From Oscillospiraceae bacterium (lineage in GTDB: Bacteria > Bacillota > Clostridia > Oscillospirales > Oscillospiraceae): a DNA stretch of 64,000 nt. Shown here in pieces: positions 8,805 to 18,723 of the stretch. The notes under the pieces are model-generated. The model had not been told where the DNA came from. It searched no databases and saw nothing but the letters and a program-made list of their open reading frames with translations. The translations under genes were made by a program, and so were the position numbers. The stretch covers positions 1-64,000 of the forward strand of contig SVKQ01000012.1 of assembly GCA_015068325.1 (NCBI GenBank), read 5' to 3'. Position 1 is the first letter of the stretch; the number at the start of each line of letters is the position of its first letter.

Positions 8805-10589
8805 TTACATGCAGGCCTCGTCGTCGAAGTCACAGAGGGAGGGATCCACCGGCTCGGCCTTCATCACCGTGCGCATGTACTCGTTCACCTTGTCGCGCAT
8901 GGTCTTACGGGACACGGTGCGGGGATCCATCAGGTCGTGCTCAATCCAGATCATGTGATAGCCCTTGTCCCGGGCCTGCTCATCCAAAATGCCCTGGAGC
9001 GTGGCCATATTCTTGCAGGCCACGTTCTGATACATGATGATGATCTCGGCCCGCCAGGCCTCCACCTGGCGCCACAGCTCGTCCACCACGTTGTGGTAGC
9101 CGCCGTTGGTGTGGCGCCGCATCACCATGCGCTCGTACAGCCGGGCCAGATCCTGCAGGGCCTTTTCCTTGTCCTCGGTCTCCATAGGCTTGGTGAAGTT
9201 CAGAGACTCCATCTCCACCAGAATGTCGATGCCCCAGCAGTTGGCCAGCCAGTTGGAAAAGTTGGCGTAGTAGTGGGCCGGGCAGGACCAGACGATGCCC
9301 CGGTACTTCATCTTGCCGGGCCACGCCTCCTCGCGCCGCTCGTAGGCCTGGAGCATCAGCTTGTTGACCTTCTTAAAGGTCTTGATGGTGCGGGGGTCGG
9401 CGCCGCCGTCCATCTCATAGTTCCACTTGCGGAACAACTCGTAGCAGGGACCGATGATCTGTGGATAGTCGGTCTTGTTGACCTCCCACTTTTCCAGTTC
9501 GTAGCCGGTCTCCTCGTTGAAGCGCTTCATGGTGGCGAAATAGTGATCCCAGTCCCATTTTGCGCCGGTCTGCTCCTCCACAAAGCGGATGCAGGCCTTG
9601 ATGTCCTCGGCGGCGTCCTCCACCGTTTCCTCGTACTCGTAGCGCACAGGGAATGTCAGATGGAACACCGGCAGATTGGGGAACCGGCGGGACATATAGC
9701 TGGAGGCCATGGTGGAGCCGTCGCAGGGCATAGAGCTGGAGATGAAGCAGCTGCCCATGTGGGGCAGGGCGTCGATCACCAGCGCGCCGCACTCAGAGGA
9801 GGGGACGGGGCAGGTGTCCGCCGGCAGGCCGAAGGATTCCACCGCGTCGATATAGGGCACGCAGGTCAGCTGGTCGATCTCGCTGACCAGAAACACCGGC
9901 ATCAGCTGGTACGGGATGCCCAGCAGATCCGGGAAGCCCGCCATAATCTGGCCCATGGTCATCTCGTCAAAGAGGACCACCTTTTTGTTCAGCTCGGCGC
10001 TGTTGCCGTTCTTCTCGTCGCACTTGGCCAGGAACACCAGATTCTCCGCCACGTAGCGGAAGATATCGTAGATCATCAGGTGGCTCATTTTCAGGGCCGT
10101 CCCCCGCTGGCCCATGGTGTTCTTGTCCATGAAGCCCACGCAGCACATGTAGGAGATCATCCACCGGTACCAGAAGGTGGCGTTCAGTGCCGGCACCAGA
10201 TCCTTGGAGAAGGTGCCCAGCAGCATGCCCCACATCTTCAGCCATTCGGCGAAGTCCACCGCCGTGTCGGCCACACCGCGCCACTCCCGGCGTACCGTGG
10301 CCATGGCACCGCTGCGGTACAGCTTGCCCAGCTGCTTCTCACCGTGGAGCAGCAGTTCCTTCCGCTCCGCGCCGTTCATGGCGCGCACAGCGTCGAATTC
10401 CTCCCGCAGCCGTTTTGCGTTGGCCTTCACGTTGTTCAGCTGCCTGTTTCCAAAGGCCTTCCAGTCGGTTTCCTTGACCATGCCGGCTACGATGGAGCCA
10501 ATCTCCTTTAGGTTCTGCCCCTGGGACTTCCAGTCCATGTTGGTTTTTGCCTTGAAGAAGGCGGGATTGGGATATTTGACCTTGCCCAT
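8805..10589 (-). CDS. 2-hydroxyacyl-CoA dehydratase / benzoyl-CoA reductase family subunit (large)
   Basis: 594 aa; SSECGALVIDALPHMGSCFISSSMPCDGS, WSCPAHYYANFSNWLANCWGIDILVEME; adjacent to activase and second subunit. Confidence 0.85.
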   Translation of the reverse strand: MGKVKYPNPAFFKAKTNMDWKSQGQNLKEIGSIVAGMVKETDWKAFGNRQLNNVKANAKRLREEFDAVRAMNGAERKELLLHGEKQLGKLYRSGAMATVRREWRGVADTAVDFAEWLKMWGMLLGTFSKDLVPALNATFWYRWMISYMCCVGFMDKNTMGQRGTALKMSHLMIYDIFRYVAENLVFLAKCDEKNGNSAELNKKVVLFDEMTMGQIMAGFPDLLGIPYQLMPVFLVSEIDQLTCVPYIDAVESFGLPADTCPVPSSECGALVIDALPHMGSCFISSSMPCDGSTMASSYMSRRFPNLPVFHLTFPVRYEYEETVEDAAEDIKACIRFVEEQTGAKWDWDHYFATMKRFNEETGYELEKWEVNKTDYPQIIGPCYELFRKWNYEMDGGADPRTIKTFKKVNKLMLQAYERREEAWPGKMKYRGIVWSCPAHYYANFSNWLANCWGIDILVEMESLNFTKPMETEDKEKALQDLARLYERMVMRRHTNGGYHNVVDELWRQVEAWRAEIIIMYQNVACKNMATLQGILDEQARDKGYHMIWIEHDLMDPRTVSRKTMRDKVNEYMRTVMKAEPVDPSLCDFDDEACM

Positions 10590-11785
10590 CAGCTGTTCCC
10601 TCCGTTCTTTTGGATGCGCTTGATCTCCAGCGACTCTACAAACGCCTGGAAGCGGGTGCGGAGCTGGCCGGAGGATTTGGCGTTATAGGGCCGGTCGATG
10701 GAGAGGACGGGCCAGCCCATTTCGGTAGACATAATGTGACTCACCAGTGCCCGCTCGAAGCCCCAGAAGTCGCAGAACTTCATCTGCTCATAGATGATGC
10801 CGTCGGCGTTGTACTCCTTTGCCAGACGATCGACGGTGTCGCGCCGCTGTTGCACCTTCTCGTCGGCGATGTAGCGGGCACACTCGCTCACCTGCATGTA
10901 GTGGCGGCAGATCTGCTCCAGTGCAGGCTCGTCGTCACGGAGTTCGATGACCTCCCGGCCGGGGGTGGAGCCGTAGCAGTACCGGTCCACCACCACCATG
11001 GCGCCACAGTCCTCCAGCATCTTCGTCAGGCTGGGATCGTCGATCTCGCTGCCCACCATGGCCACCCGGGCCCGGTACCAGGGCTTGGAATCGGGCTGAC
11101 GGGTCTTCAACTCCTCCAGCGTTTCACGCAGATAAGGGAGGATCAGGTGCTTGGGACAGGTGTAGCTGACCAGATTCAGCACGTGGAATTCGTAGCCGGT
11201 GATGGCGGGGTTGTCTGCCTTGCGCATGGCGCCGATCTCGCTGATGATGCGGCAGACCTCGTTGTGCTCGGCAACGGCCTTGCGGATCGCCTCGTCGGAG
11301 GTGTCAACACCGTACTTCCCGGTCATCACGTCCAGCAGGCGCACGCGCATCTGCTTGACGTAGTGGCGGACAGAATAGTCCTCCACCTTGTAGGGCATGT
11401 CGGTGTGGGTGACGAAGAAGTAGGGCTTCTCGTTCATCTGCAGCAGCTCGAAGTGCTCATAGAACCGGTTCATCATGGAGCAGGCATCCACACCGGCCAG
11501 GCCGTCCAGAAACTGGAAGCCGCCCTCGATGCCCCGCTCTACCAGGCTGCGGGCGAACTCGCAGGTGTAGTTGGACATATAGTAGGTGGCGATATCGATG
11601 GAACCGGTGCGGGGAGCGCGCAGCCGGACGGAGAAGCAGCCGGGAACGTTCAGCAGTACCTCCGGGATATGGAAGCAGGTGTAACCGATGGCCAGCTTGC
11701 CCTCCGCCTTGGCCTGCTCCACCAGCTCGTTGTCAGCATTGTCCAGCAGATTTTCGAAGTAGATCAGATGCTTGAGATCTCTCAA
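10589..11785 (-). CDS. 2-hydroxyacyl-CoA dehydratase family subunit (small)
   Basis: GYTCFHIPEVLLNVPGCFSVRLRAPRTGS..., YEQMKFCDFWGFERAL, SIDRPYNAKSSGQLRTRFQAFVE. Confidence 0.85.
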   Translation of the reverse strand: MRDLKHLIYFENLLDNADNELVEQAKAEGKLAIGYTCFHIPEVLLNVPGCFSVRLRAPRTGSIDIATYYMSNYTCEFARSLVERGIEGGFQFLDGLAGVDACSMMNRFYEHFELLQMNEKPYFFVTHTDMPYKVEDYSVRHYVKQMRVRLLDVMTGKYGVDTSDEAIRKAVAEHNEVCRIISEIGAMRKADNPAITGYEFHVLNLVSYTCPKHLILPYLRETLEELKTRQPDSKPWYRARVAMVGSEIDDPSLTKMLEDCGAMVVVDRYCYGSTPGREVIELRDDEPALEQICRHYMQVSECARYIADEKVQQRRDTVDRLAKEYNADGIIYEQMKFCDFWGFERALVSHIMSTEMGWPVLSIDRPYNAKSSGQLRTRFQAFVESLEIKRIQKNGGNS

Positions 11786-11850
11786 GGATACGACACCTCT
11801 CTCTCATTTGTGTGATGTGTATGTAAAGGGAGTTGCGTACAGGAGTGGGC

Positions 11851-12615
11851 TTACAGGATCGCCAGCTTCTCCAGCGCCTCTCGGGCACCGGCCATGACAG
11901 GGCTGTCCTCACGCAGATCGAACACCGTCAGGCCGCGGATGTCGTTGGCGGCATGGGTGCCGTCGGCGCCGATGACGCTCAAAAGCTCTACCCCCTCTAC
12001 CCGGATATAGGGCAGCAGGTTCTCGTCCGTCACCCGATTGATGATGGCGCCGCAGCGATCGTACATCACCAGCTCGTCAGCCACCTTTTTGATGGTGGAG
12101 ATCACCTGGGTGCCCTTGCGGCTGGGATCTGTGATCAGCACCAGATGGGTCACCTTCTCCATGACCCGGCGATTGATCTGCTCAATGCCCGCCTCACCGT
12201 CGATGACCACGTAGTCGAAGTCACGGCTGAGGAGGTTGATGACCTCCTTGAGATAGGCGTTTACCTTGCAGTAGCAGCCGGCGCTCTCCGGTCGCCCGAT
12301 GGCCAGGAAGGAGAACCTTTGCTGTTCCACCATGGTGTCGAAGATCCGGTAGCGGGCTTCGCTCAAAAGCTCGATGGCCTCCCGAGGGGCGCCGTCCTCC
12401 ACCGAGGAGACGATGCTCTTGCGGATGTCGTCCAGCGTCTGGGTGACCTCCACACCCAGGGCTGTGGAGAGCCCCACGGCGGGGTCGGCGTCGATGGCCA
12501 GGATGCGCGCGTCGGGGTATGCCTCTGTCAGCAGCCGCACGAAAGCGGCGGAAATGCTGGTTTTGCCCACGCCGCCCTTGCCGGCCACGGCGATGATTTT
12601 TGTTTCACGGTCCAA
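11851..12615 (-). CDS. CooC-like P-loop ATPase (deviant Walker A, CxC motif)
   Basis: IIAVAGKGGVGKTSISAAFVRLL; AGCYCKVNAYLKEVI resembles the CooC CxC metal motif; DYVVIDGEAGIEQINRR. Confidence 0.8.
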   Translation of the reverse strand: MDRETKIIAVAGKGGVGKTSISAAFVRLLTEAYPDARILAIDADPAVGLSTALGVEVTQTLDDIRKSIVSSVEDGAPREAIELLSEARYRIFDTMVEQQRFSFLAIGRPESAGCYCKVNAYLKEVINLLSRDFDYVVIDGEAGIEQINRRVMEKVTHLVLITDPSRKGTQVISTIKKVADELVMYDRCGAIINRVTDENLLPYIRVEGVELLSVIGADGTHAANDIRGLTVFDLREDSPVMAGAREALEKLAIL

Positions 12616-12741
12616 TCGTCTTCACAGCCTTTCTGACCGGATGTGGCGGCGCTTTGCGCATTGCCGCAAAGCACCACTTGCATTTTACCATGAAAACAGT
12701 CAATATGCAATGAAATATTACAGATATTGTCAGCATTTTTG

Positions 12742-12770
12742 TTGATTATGGGGAAAAACTGTGGTATGCT
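12742..12770 (+). promoter_or_regulatory. Sigma-A type promoter for the flavin oxidoreductase
   Basis: TTGATT-N17-TATGCT, about 75 nt upstream of the proposed GTG start. Confidence 0.5.
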
Positions 12771-12843
12771 GAATATGGTAAAAAGGATTCTGTTACCGAT
12801 CAACAGGAAAGTGAGGGCAAATTCTTTGAAAAAGGATGTTTTA

Positions 12844-15102
12844 GTGCAGAACCTGGTCAACAGCTACGGCAACTGGGTACGCACCGACTGCGAGAACCGC
12901 GCCGGCGGCACCGGCCGAATGACACAGGAGCTGTACCCCTACACGGCGATGTTCTCTCCCATCCAGATCAACAAGCTGACGGTGAAGAACCGTCTGGTCA
13001 TGGCGCCCATGGGCAATTGTCAGATGGCGGAGGAGACCGGCCGTCCCAACGACAAGATGCTCCAATACTTCTTCGCCCGGGCCGAGGGCGGCATCGGCCT
13101 GCTGACCACGGGTCTGGTGCCCATCAGCCACCACATCGACGCCTCTGTCACCGAGAAGGGCAACTTCTCCTACTTTCCCCGTATCGACGGCACCCGCACT
13201 AACCACATGGGCTGGCGTGATCTGGCCCAAGGCGTCCACGCCAGGGGCAGCCGCATCTTCATCCAGCTGACGCCCGGCCTGGGCCGCGTGGGCAACCCCC
13301 AGTGTCTGCTGACCAAGTTCCAACTGCCGGTATCCGCCTCGCTGAATCCCAACTTCTATCTGCCGGATGTGCCCTGCCGACCGCTGACGGACCTGGAGTG
13401 CAGCAAGATCATCTCCAACGCCGGACAGGCCGCGCTGGATGCCAAGGTCATGGGCATGGACGGCGTGTATCTCCACGGCCATGAGGGGTACCTGCTGGAC
13501 CAGCTCACCAGCCCCGCCTTCAACCGCCGCAAGCTGGGCAAATACACCGACTGGCAGCGCTTCGGCATCGATCTTATCAAAAAGATCCGTGCAAAGACCG
13601 GCCCAGACTATCCTATCATGTACCGCATCGACCTGTCTCTGGCACTGGAGGAGACGTATGGCGAGCGGATGAACACCGTCAAGAGCCTGAAGAAGTTCAA
13701 GAACGGACGCTCCATCGCCGACACGCTCAACTATATGGAGAACCTGGTGAAGGCGGGTGTGGATATATTTGACGTGGACCTGGGCTGCTACGACAACTGG
13801 TGGCTGCCCCATCCCCCCGCGGGGATGCCCGCCGGCTGCTTCCTGGACGTGTCCGCCGTGGCCAAGCAGTACTTTGCCGCCCGGGGCATCAAGTCCAACG
13901 CCGGCGTGGAGGTGCCCATCGTGGCAGTGGGCAAGCTGGGCTATCCGGACCTGGCGGAGAAGGCCCTGCGGGACGGCCGGGCCGACATGATCATGCTGGG
14001 CCGGCCGGTGCTGGCTGATCCCGACTGGTGCAACAAGGCCTATGCCGGCAAGGTGGCGGACATCCGGCCCTGTATCGGCTGCCAGGAGGGCTGTGTCAAC
14101 GAATTCGTGGAGGGCGGCCATCCCCAGTGCGCCGTGAACCCCCGCACCGGCTTTGAGGAACTGCTGCCTGCCGTGCCAGCCCCTGCCGAGGTGAAAAAGC
14201 GCATTGCCGTCATCGGTGCCGGCTGCGCAGGGCTGAACTTCGCCATCACCGCCGCCCGCCGCGGACACACGGTGGAGATCTTTGAGAAGGCTGACAGGAT
14301 GGGCGGCAAGATGCACGCCGCCGGCGCGCCCCTGAGCAAGTACGATCTCCACAACTACATGGAGTGGCTCATCGCCCAGACGGAGAAGACCGAGGGTGTG
14401 ACGGTGCATCTGAATACCACCGTTACCAACGAGGAACTGAAGGATGCCGGCTACGATGCCGTGGTGTTTGCCAACGGCTCCCGGGAGGGACAGCCCAACT
14501 TCAAGGGGATTGACGGCATCCGCCACATCGAGGCGGTCCACCTGCTGACCCATCCGGAGGAGCTGGCGGACAGCGACCGGAAGATCGTGGTGGTGGGCGG
14601 CGGCTCTGTGGGCCTGGAAACAGCCTACTGGCTGACTACCGAGAAGCAGCGGGACGTGACCTGCGTGGAGATGTTGCAGTACTTCGAGGACGGCGCCTGC
14701 ACAGCCAACCGGGGCCACCTGATCCACTACTTCGAGGCCGACGGCGGCAAGCTGATCAACTGCGCCCGTGTCACCGGCTTTGAGGCGGGCCATGTGGTCA
14801 TCGCCCGCAACCACAGTAAGGCGGTGCCCGACCCCTACTGCACTTGGACGCCCATCATTCCCAAGAACGTGGAGAATCCACTGGCCCCGAAAATGACCAA
14901 TGAGGAGCGCATCGAGCAGCTGCCGGCAGATCTGGTAGTGCTGGCCATCGGCAACCGGGGCGACGACCGTCCGTTCCTGGCTGCCCAGCAGGCCCATGTG
15001 GCACCGGAGGTGCACAACATCGGCGACAGCTACAACACCCAGCGTCCCGGAAACATGTGGCAGGCCACCAAGGCTGCCTACAACCTGGCTATCCGCATCT
15101 GA
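12844..15102 (+). CDS. NADH:flavin oxidoreductase / 2,4-dienoyl-CoA reductase (OYE-like, Fe-S) family protein
   Basis: MFSPIQINKLTVKNRLVMAPMGN, CIGCQEGCVN...CAVNP Fe-S Cys, IAVIGAGCAGLNFAITAARRGHTVEIFEK; GTG start with AAAGGA about 7 nt upstream. Confidence 0.85.
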   Translation: MQNLVNSYGNWVRTDCENRAGGTGRMTQELYPYTAMFSPIQINKLTVKNRLVMAPMGNCQMAEETGRPNDKMLQYFFARAEGGIGLLTTGLVPISHHIDASVTEKGNFSYFPRIDGTRTNHMGWRDLAQGVHARGSRIFIQLTPGLGRVGNPQCLLTKFQLPVSASLNPNFYLPDVPCRPLTDLECSKIISNAGQAALDAKVMGMDGVYLHGHEGYLLDQLTSPAFNRRKLGKYTDWQRFGIDLIKKIRAKTGPDYPIMYRIDLSLALEETYGERMNTVKSLKKFKNGRSIADTLNYMENLVKAGVDIFDVDLGCYDNWWLPHPPAGMPAGCFLDVSAVAKQYFAARGIKSNAGVEVPIVAVGKLGYPDLAEKALRDGRADMIMLGRPVLADPDWCNKAYAGKVADIRPCIGCQEGCVNEFVEGGHPQCAVNPRTGFEELLPAVPAPAEVKKRIAVIGAGCAGLNFAITAARRGHTVEIFEKADRMGGKMHAAGAPLSKYDLHNYMEWLIAQTEKTEGVTVHLNTTVTNEELKDAGYDAVVFANGSREGQPNFKGIDGIRHIEAVHLLTHPEELADSDRKIVVVGGGSVGLETAYWLTTEKQRDVTCVEMLQYFEDGACTANRGHLIHYFEADGGKLINCARVTGFEAGHVVIARNHSKAVPDPYCTWTPIIPKNVENPLAPKMTNEERIEQLPADLVVLAIGNRGDDRPFLAAQQAHVAPEVHNIGDSYNTQRPGNMWQATKAAYNLAIRI

Positions 15103-15115
15103 TCCGACCCGATCT

Positions 15116-15148
15116 GATGAGCCGCGCTGCAGGGCAGTGCGGCTCATC
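15116..15148 (+). terminator. Stem-loop downstream of flavin oxidoreductase
   Basis: GATGAGCCGC...GCGGCTCATC then GTGTTTT. Confidence 0.5.
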
Positions 15149-15283
15149 GTGTTTTCCGGGAAAGGACTTGACATCGGGGAAGAATGCGGGTACATTGGGC
15201 TTGCACCGATCAAAAGCGCACGGCAGCAGAGGTGGGACTCCCTGCGCCTGCCGGGCGTTTGCGGAGAAGAGGAGGAGAAAAAG

Positions 15284-15628
15284 ATGACGTTGGAGGATCT
15301 GAGGGCGTTCGGCGCCAATGTGGACGAGGGACTGAATAGGTGCCGAGGCAACGAGGCGTTTTACATGCGGCTCATCGGGATGGTGGTGAAGGACAGTTCT
15401 TTTGAAAAGCTGCAGGCCGCTCTGACAGCCGGCGACTGGAAAGGTGCCTTTGAGGCGGCCCACGCCCTGAAGGGCGTGCTGGCCAACCTGGCTCTGACGC
15501 CCATCTATCAGCCGGCCAGTGATCTGACGGAGATGCTGCGGGCTGAGCAGGCGTGCGACTACGACGCCTGCCTGACGGAGATCCTGGCACAGCGGAATAA
15601 GCTGTGCGCCCTCTGTGAGACGGAGTGA
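15284..15628 (+). CDS. Stand-alone HPt (histidine phosphotransfer) domain protein
   Basis: MTLEDLRAFGANVDEGLNRCRGNEAFYMRLIG...FEAAHALKGVLANLALTPI: HPt motif AHxLKGxxxNL. Confidence 0.75.
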   Translation: MTLEDLRAFGANVDEGLNRCRGNEAFYMRLIGMVVKDSSFEKLQAALTAGDWKGAFEAAHALKGVLANLALTPIYQPASDLTEMLRAEQACDYDACLTEILAQRNKLCALCETE

Positions 15629-15647
15629 AGCGGAAAACAGACAAAGA

Positions 15648-15676
15648 GAAAGAGCCGCCGGGCGGCTCTTTCTCTC
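15648..15676 (+). terminator. Rho-independent terminator
   Basis: AAAGAGCCGCC-g-GGCGGCTCTTTCTCTCTT. Confidence 0.7.
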
Positions 15677-15715
15677 TTAACGGGATCGAAAATCAAAAAA
15701 CGGGGGTAGAGCGAC

Positions 15716-16210
15716 ATGATGCGTGATTTGGCGGAAAAATACTATCTGGAAGATAACTGCAACTGCGCCGAGGCGCTGCTGCACGCGGTCAACGACACCT
15801 GTGGTCTGGGGCTGCGGCAGGAGGACTTCAAGCTGGTGGGTGCCTTCGGAGGCGGCTTTGGCTGCGGCATCACCTGCGGCGCGCTGGCCGGCGCCATGGC
15901 GGCCTTGGGTGGGATGGTCATTCGTGACCGGGCCCACGCCACGGAGGGGTTCAAGGGACTCTGCGCGGCATATGTGTCCGCCTTTGCCGACAAGCTGGGC
16001 GATGTGAACTGTGAGGTGCTGAAGGAGCGTTATTTTACGGACGGGGGAAGCCGCTGCCTGCGGACGGTGCAGCTGGCCGCCGACGTGTTCGAGGCGTTTG
16101 CAAGGGAGAATGGAATCGGGATGGAAAGGGGAGATGTGTCACTGCGAGAAGGGGGACCGGGATGCGCCGCCTGCGGGTCCAATCCGGCAGAAACGGTTGA
16201 AAGTGACTGA
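15716..16210 (+). CDS. C_GCAxxG_C_C family protein
   Basis: NCNCAEALL...GAFGGGFGCGITCGALAGAMAALGG: signature of the Cys-rich C_GCAxxG_C_C family. Confidence 0.8.
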   Translation: MMRDLAEKYYLEDNCNCAEALLHAVNDTCGLGLRQEDFKLVGAFGGGFGCGITCGALAGAMAALGGMVIRDRAHATEGFKGLCAAYVSAFADKLGDVNCEVLKERYFTDGGSRCLRTVQLAADVFEAFARENGIGMERGDVSLREGGPGCAACGSNPAETVESD

Positions 16211-16321
16211 CCCGTGCGAGATACGAGGATAACTGAATATCCGTGCGCATATCCCATGTGCAGTATTCGTTCTGTCTTCCATCAACCGTTTACCATCCGT
16301 TGTGCTGAGAAAAAATGAAGC

Positions 16322-16362
16322 AAGAACCCTCTTTTGCCCTTGGTAGACAAAAGAGGGTTCTT
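16322..16362. terminator. Rho-independent terminator (possibly bidirectional)
   Basis: AAGAACCCTCTTTTG ... CAAAAGAGGGTTCTT, perfect 15-bp arms. Confidence 0.7.
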
Positions 16363-16557
16363 TGATGTCAATGGGGTATGAAAAATGGATTGGTGTTTTT
16401 GAGAGATGGATCTGAACCATCGAAGGCCAGATTTCTTCACTGCCTTTGCTGCATCAGGTATCCGCTGCATGCCAACTCTTCAGATCCGAAACAGACCGGC
16501 TTCCCGCTGCTGACGCAGTCAATGAATATAGCTGGGCCCATTAAACCTTTCCGACTG

Positions 16558-17161
16558 TTATTCTGCGAAAAGGATCAGTTCTACCGCTCCGTTGCCGAGA
16601 AGGTCCTTTAACTCGGTGTCGCTCATACCATCGATTCTCCCGAGCCTCGTGTATGCCCATGAATTGCTGCCGTAAAACACAACAATCTGATTGCCGGAAT
16701 AGAGGGCTATATCACCCGTCCGAGTCGTGGCCTGTATGTCGCTTCTCGGAAGGCTTGTCCCAAGAGATCCAACCTGTTCAAAGCCGCCGTACATGGACAT
16801 CTCAACAGTTATAGGTGAATCTGAGACAAGTTCTATCAAAGCGTCGACGCTTTCGTTGTCTGCCCAGATGACAGCGACTTCATGCCCGTCGATTTCCATT
16901 TTTAACTCTGGCACGTTTGTCTCCTCCGCTTTTTCTCCGTTTGTACCGCCGATCTTTTCGCTGTCCGGGGTATCTCTTCCAACGATTTCGTCATTACCTA
17001 CAGACTCTGACGGACTCAGATCAACCGGATCTTGCGTATGATCGCTCTCTGCACCCGGATCCGTATTCTGTGGAGGATCCTGTGAATCGGAAACTCCACA
17101 AGCAGAAAGAGTAAGAACGATCGTTGTGATCAGCAACACGATTGCAATGATTCTTGTCATG
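16558..17161 (-). CDS. Lipoprotein with cyclophilin-like fold domain
   Basis: From MTRIIAIVLLITTIVLTLSACG lipobox; C-terminal SPITVEMSMYGGFEQVGSLGTSLPRSD...GDIALYSGNQIVVFYGSNSWAYTRLGRID is cyclophilin-like. Confidence 0.75.
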
Positions 17162-17167
17162 ATTCTA

Positions 17168-17710
17168 TTATTTGAGATGCCGACCGAATTCATAAGCTTC
17201 CTCCAGCTTGGCTTGATGCTGCTCAGCTTCTCCTGCGTCATTGATCCCTCCACAGAAGAGTACGTCAACAAGCTCTGCTTTTTCGAAGCAATCGGCCCAG
17301 CCCCGCAGCCCGGAAATCGCCCTTTCGGGAACGTACGCCTCGTCCTCGGCAGCGACCGACAGCATGTAGATGCTGCGGAAGCGGTAGTCAGACGGGAAAA
17401 GCGGATTGAGCCGGTCAAGCAGAGTCTTCATCTGACCGCTCATCTCGTAATAATAGATTGGGGTCACGAATACCAGCGTGTCCGCGTCCTTCACCTTTTC
17501 CGCGATCTCGACGGCATCGTCCCGGATGATGCACCGCTGCGTCTTCTGGCAGACCAGGCAGCCCTTGCAAAAGCCGAGGACTTTATCCTTGAGACTGATA
17601 TGCTCGACCTCATGTCCTGCTGCCGTTGCCCCACGGATCAGTTCTTCGGCAAGCCGGTCGGAATTACTCTTTGCCCGTAGGCTGGTCGTCAGCGCAAGCA
17701 CCTTGCTCAT
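17168..17710 (-). CDS. Flavodoxin / NADPH-dependent FMN reductase family protein
   Basis: MSKVLALTTSLRAKSNSDRLAEELIRGA..., FCKGCLVCQKTQRCIIRDD, TPIYYYEMSGQMKTLLDR. Confidence 0.85.
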   Translation of the reverse strand: MSKVLALTTSLRAKSNSDRLAEELIRGATAAGHEVEHISLKDKVLGFCKGCLVCQKTQRCIIRDDAVEIAEKVKDADTLVFVTPIYYYEMSGQMKTLLDRLNPLFPSDYRFRSIYMLSVAAEDEAYVPERAISGLRGWADCFEKAELVDVLFCGGINDAGEAEQHQAKLEEAYEFGRHLK

Positions 17711-18708
17711 TTCAGATACTTCCTCATAAACGACTCGATCTGATTAAAGGGGATGGCATCCTTGCCGCCGCCGTCATAGAGATCGGTATGGGAGGCGCCA
17801 GGGATGAGCAGCAATTCCTTGTTATCGGCGTACTTGCTGCCCTTCACCATATCGGCATAGGCGTCGCGGCTCATGTAGCAGGAATGCGCCTTGTCGCCGT
17901 GGATCATCAGAACCGCACCGCGGATCTCATTTGAATAGGTGAAGAGTCTTGTGTTCATAAGCGATGTGCCAGTACTTGCCGCCCAGCCGTCATTGGAATT
18001 GAGAGAGCGGGGATGGTACCCGCGGGGAGTCTTGTAGTAGTCATGATAATCTATAACATAGTAGGGCGCACCCTCCGGCAGCGGATCGACCACGCCACCC
18101 TGACGGACATAGCTGCCCTTTTTGTAATCTTCCGTTCTCTGCGCGTTGATCGCCAGCCTCGCCTGATGACGCGCATCTTCGGTGTCGGCAGAATCGAAGT
18201 AGCCGTTCCCCGCGATGCGGGACATATCGTACATGGTAGAGGTCACGGTCGCCTTGATCCGCGTATCGACACAGGCGGTCTGCAGAGCCATGCCACCCCA
18301 GCCGCAGATGCCGATGATGCCGATGCGCTCGGGATCGACGTTCTCTTGTACGGAGAGAAAATCGACTGCCGCCTGAAAATCCTCCACATCCATATCGGGA
18401 GAATGTATGGCGCGGGGATAACCGCCGGACTCACCGGTGAAGGATGGGTCAAATGCAATGGTCAGGAAACCCCGCTCGGCCATCGTCTGCGCGTACAGGC
18501 CGGAGGACTGCTCCTTGCAGGCCCCGAAGGGACCGCTGATGGCGATAGCGGGAAGCTTTCCTTCCGTGTTCTTCGGAGAGTACATATCTGCGGCAAGTGT
18601 AATGCCGAAGTGGTTTACAAAGGTCACTTTCTGGTGTTCGACCTTTTCACTTTTCGGGAACACCTTGTCCCAGGACTTGGTGAGGTTCAGATCTTCTGTT
18701 TTCATCAT
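17707..18708 (-). CDS. Alpha/beta hydrolase family protein
   Basis: ERIGIIGICGWGGMALQTA nucleophile-elbow region; LPAIAISGPFGACKEQSSGLYAQ; PGASHTDLYD catalytic His. Confidence 0.8.
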   Translation of the reverse strand: MMKTEDLNLTKSWDKVFPKSEKVEHQKVTFVNHFGITLAADMYSPKNTEGKLPAIAISGPFGACKEQSSGLYAQTMAERGFLTIAFDPSFTGESGGYPRAIHSPDMDVEDFQAAVDFLSVQENVDPERIGIIGICGWGGMALQTACVDTRIKATVTSTMYDMSRIAGNGYFDSADTEDARHQARLAINAQRTEDYKKGSYVRQGGVVDPLPEGAPYYVIDYHDYYKTPRGYHPRSLNSNDGWAASTGTSLMNTRLFTYSNEIRGAVLMIHGDKAHSCYMSRDAYADMVKGSKYADNKELLLIPGASHTDLYDGGGKDAIPFNQIESFMRKYLK

Positions 18709-18723
18709 GACAGGTTCATCCTT

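Noticed and set aside
8685-10511. 608-aa plus-strand ORF opposite the dehydratase subunit
   Set aside because: No recognisable domain; His/Val/Gly-biased antisense translation of a conserved gene.
11851-12615. ParA/MinD chromosome-partitioning ATPase
   Set aside because: The CxC motif and metabolic operon context fit CooC better; no ParB or parS-like features nearby.
12841-15351. 836-aa minus-strand ORF opposite the flavin oxidoreductase
   Set aside because: Antisense shadow; plus strand has recognisable OYE and FAD/NAD-binding motifs plus promoter and RBS.
16378-16470. Possible degenerate tRNA fragment (GGTTCAGATCC on minus strand)
   Set aside because: Only a loose T-loop resemblance; no acceptor stem, anticodon arm or D-arm could be found.
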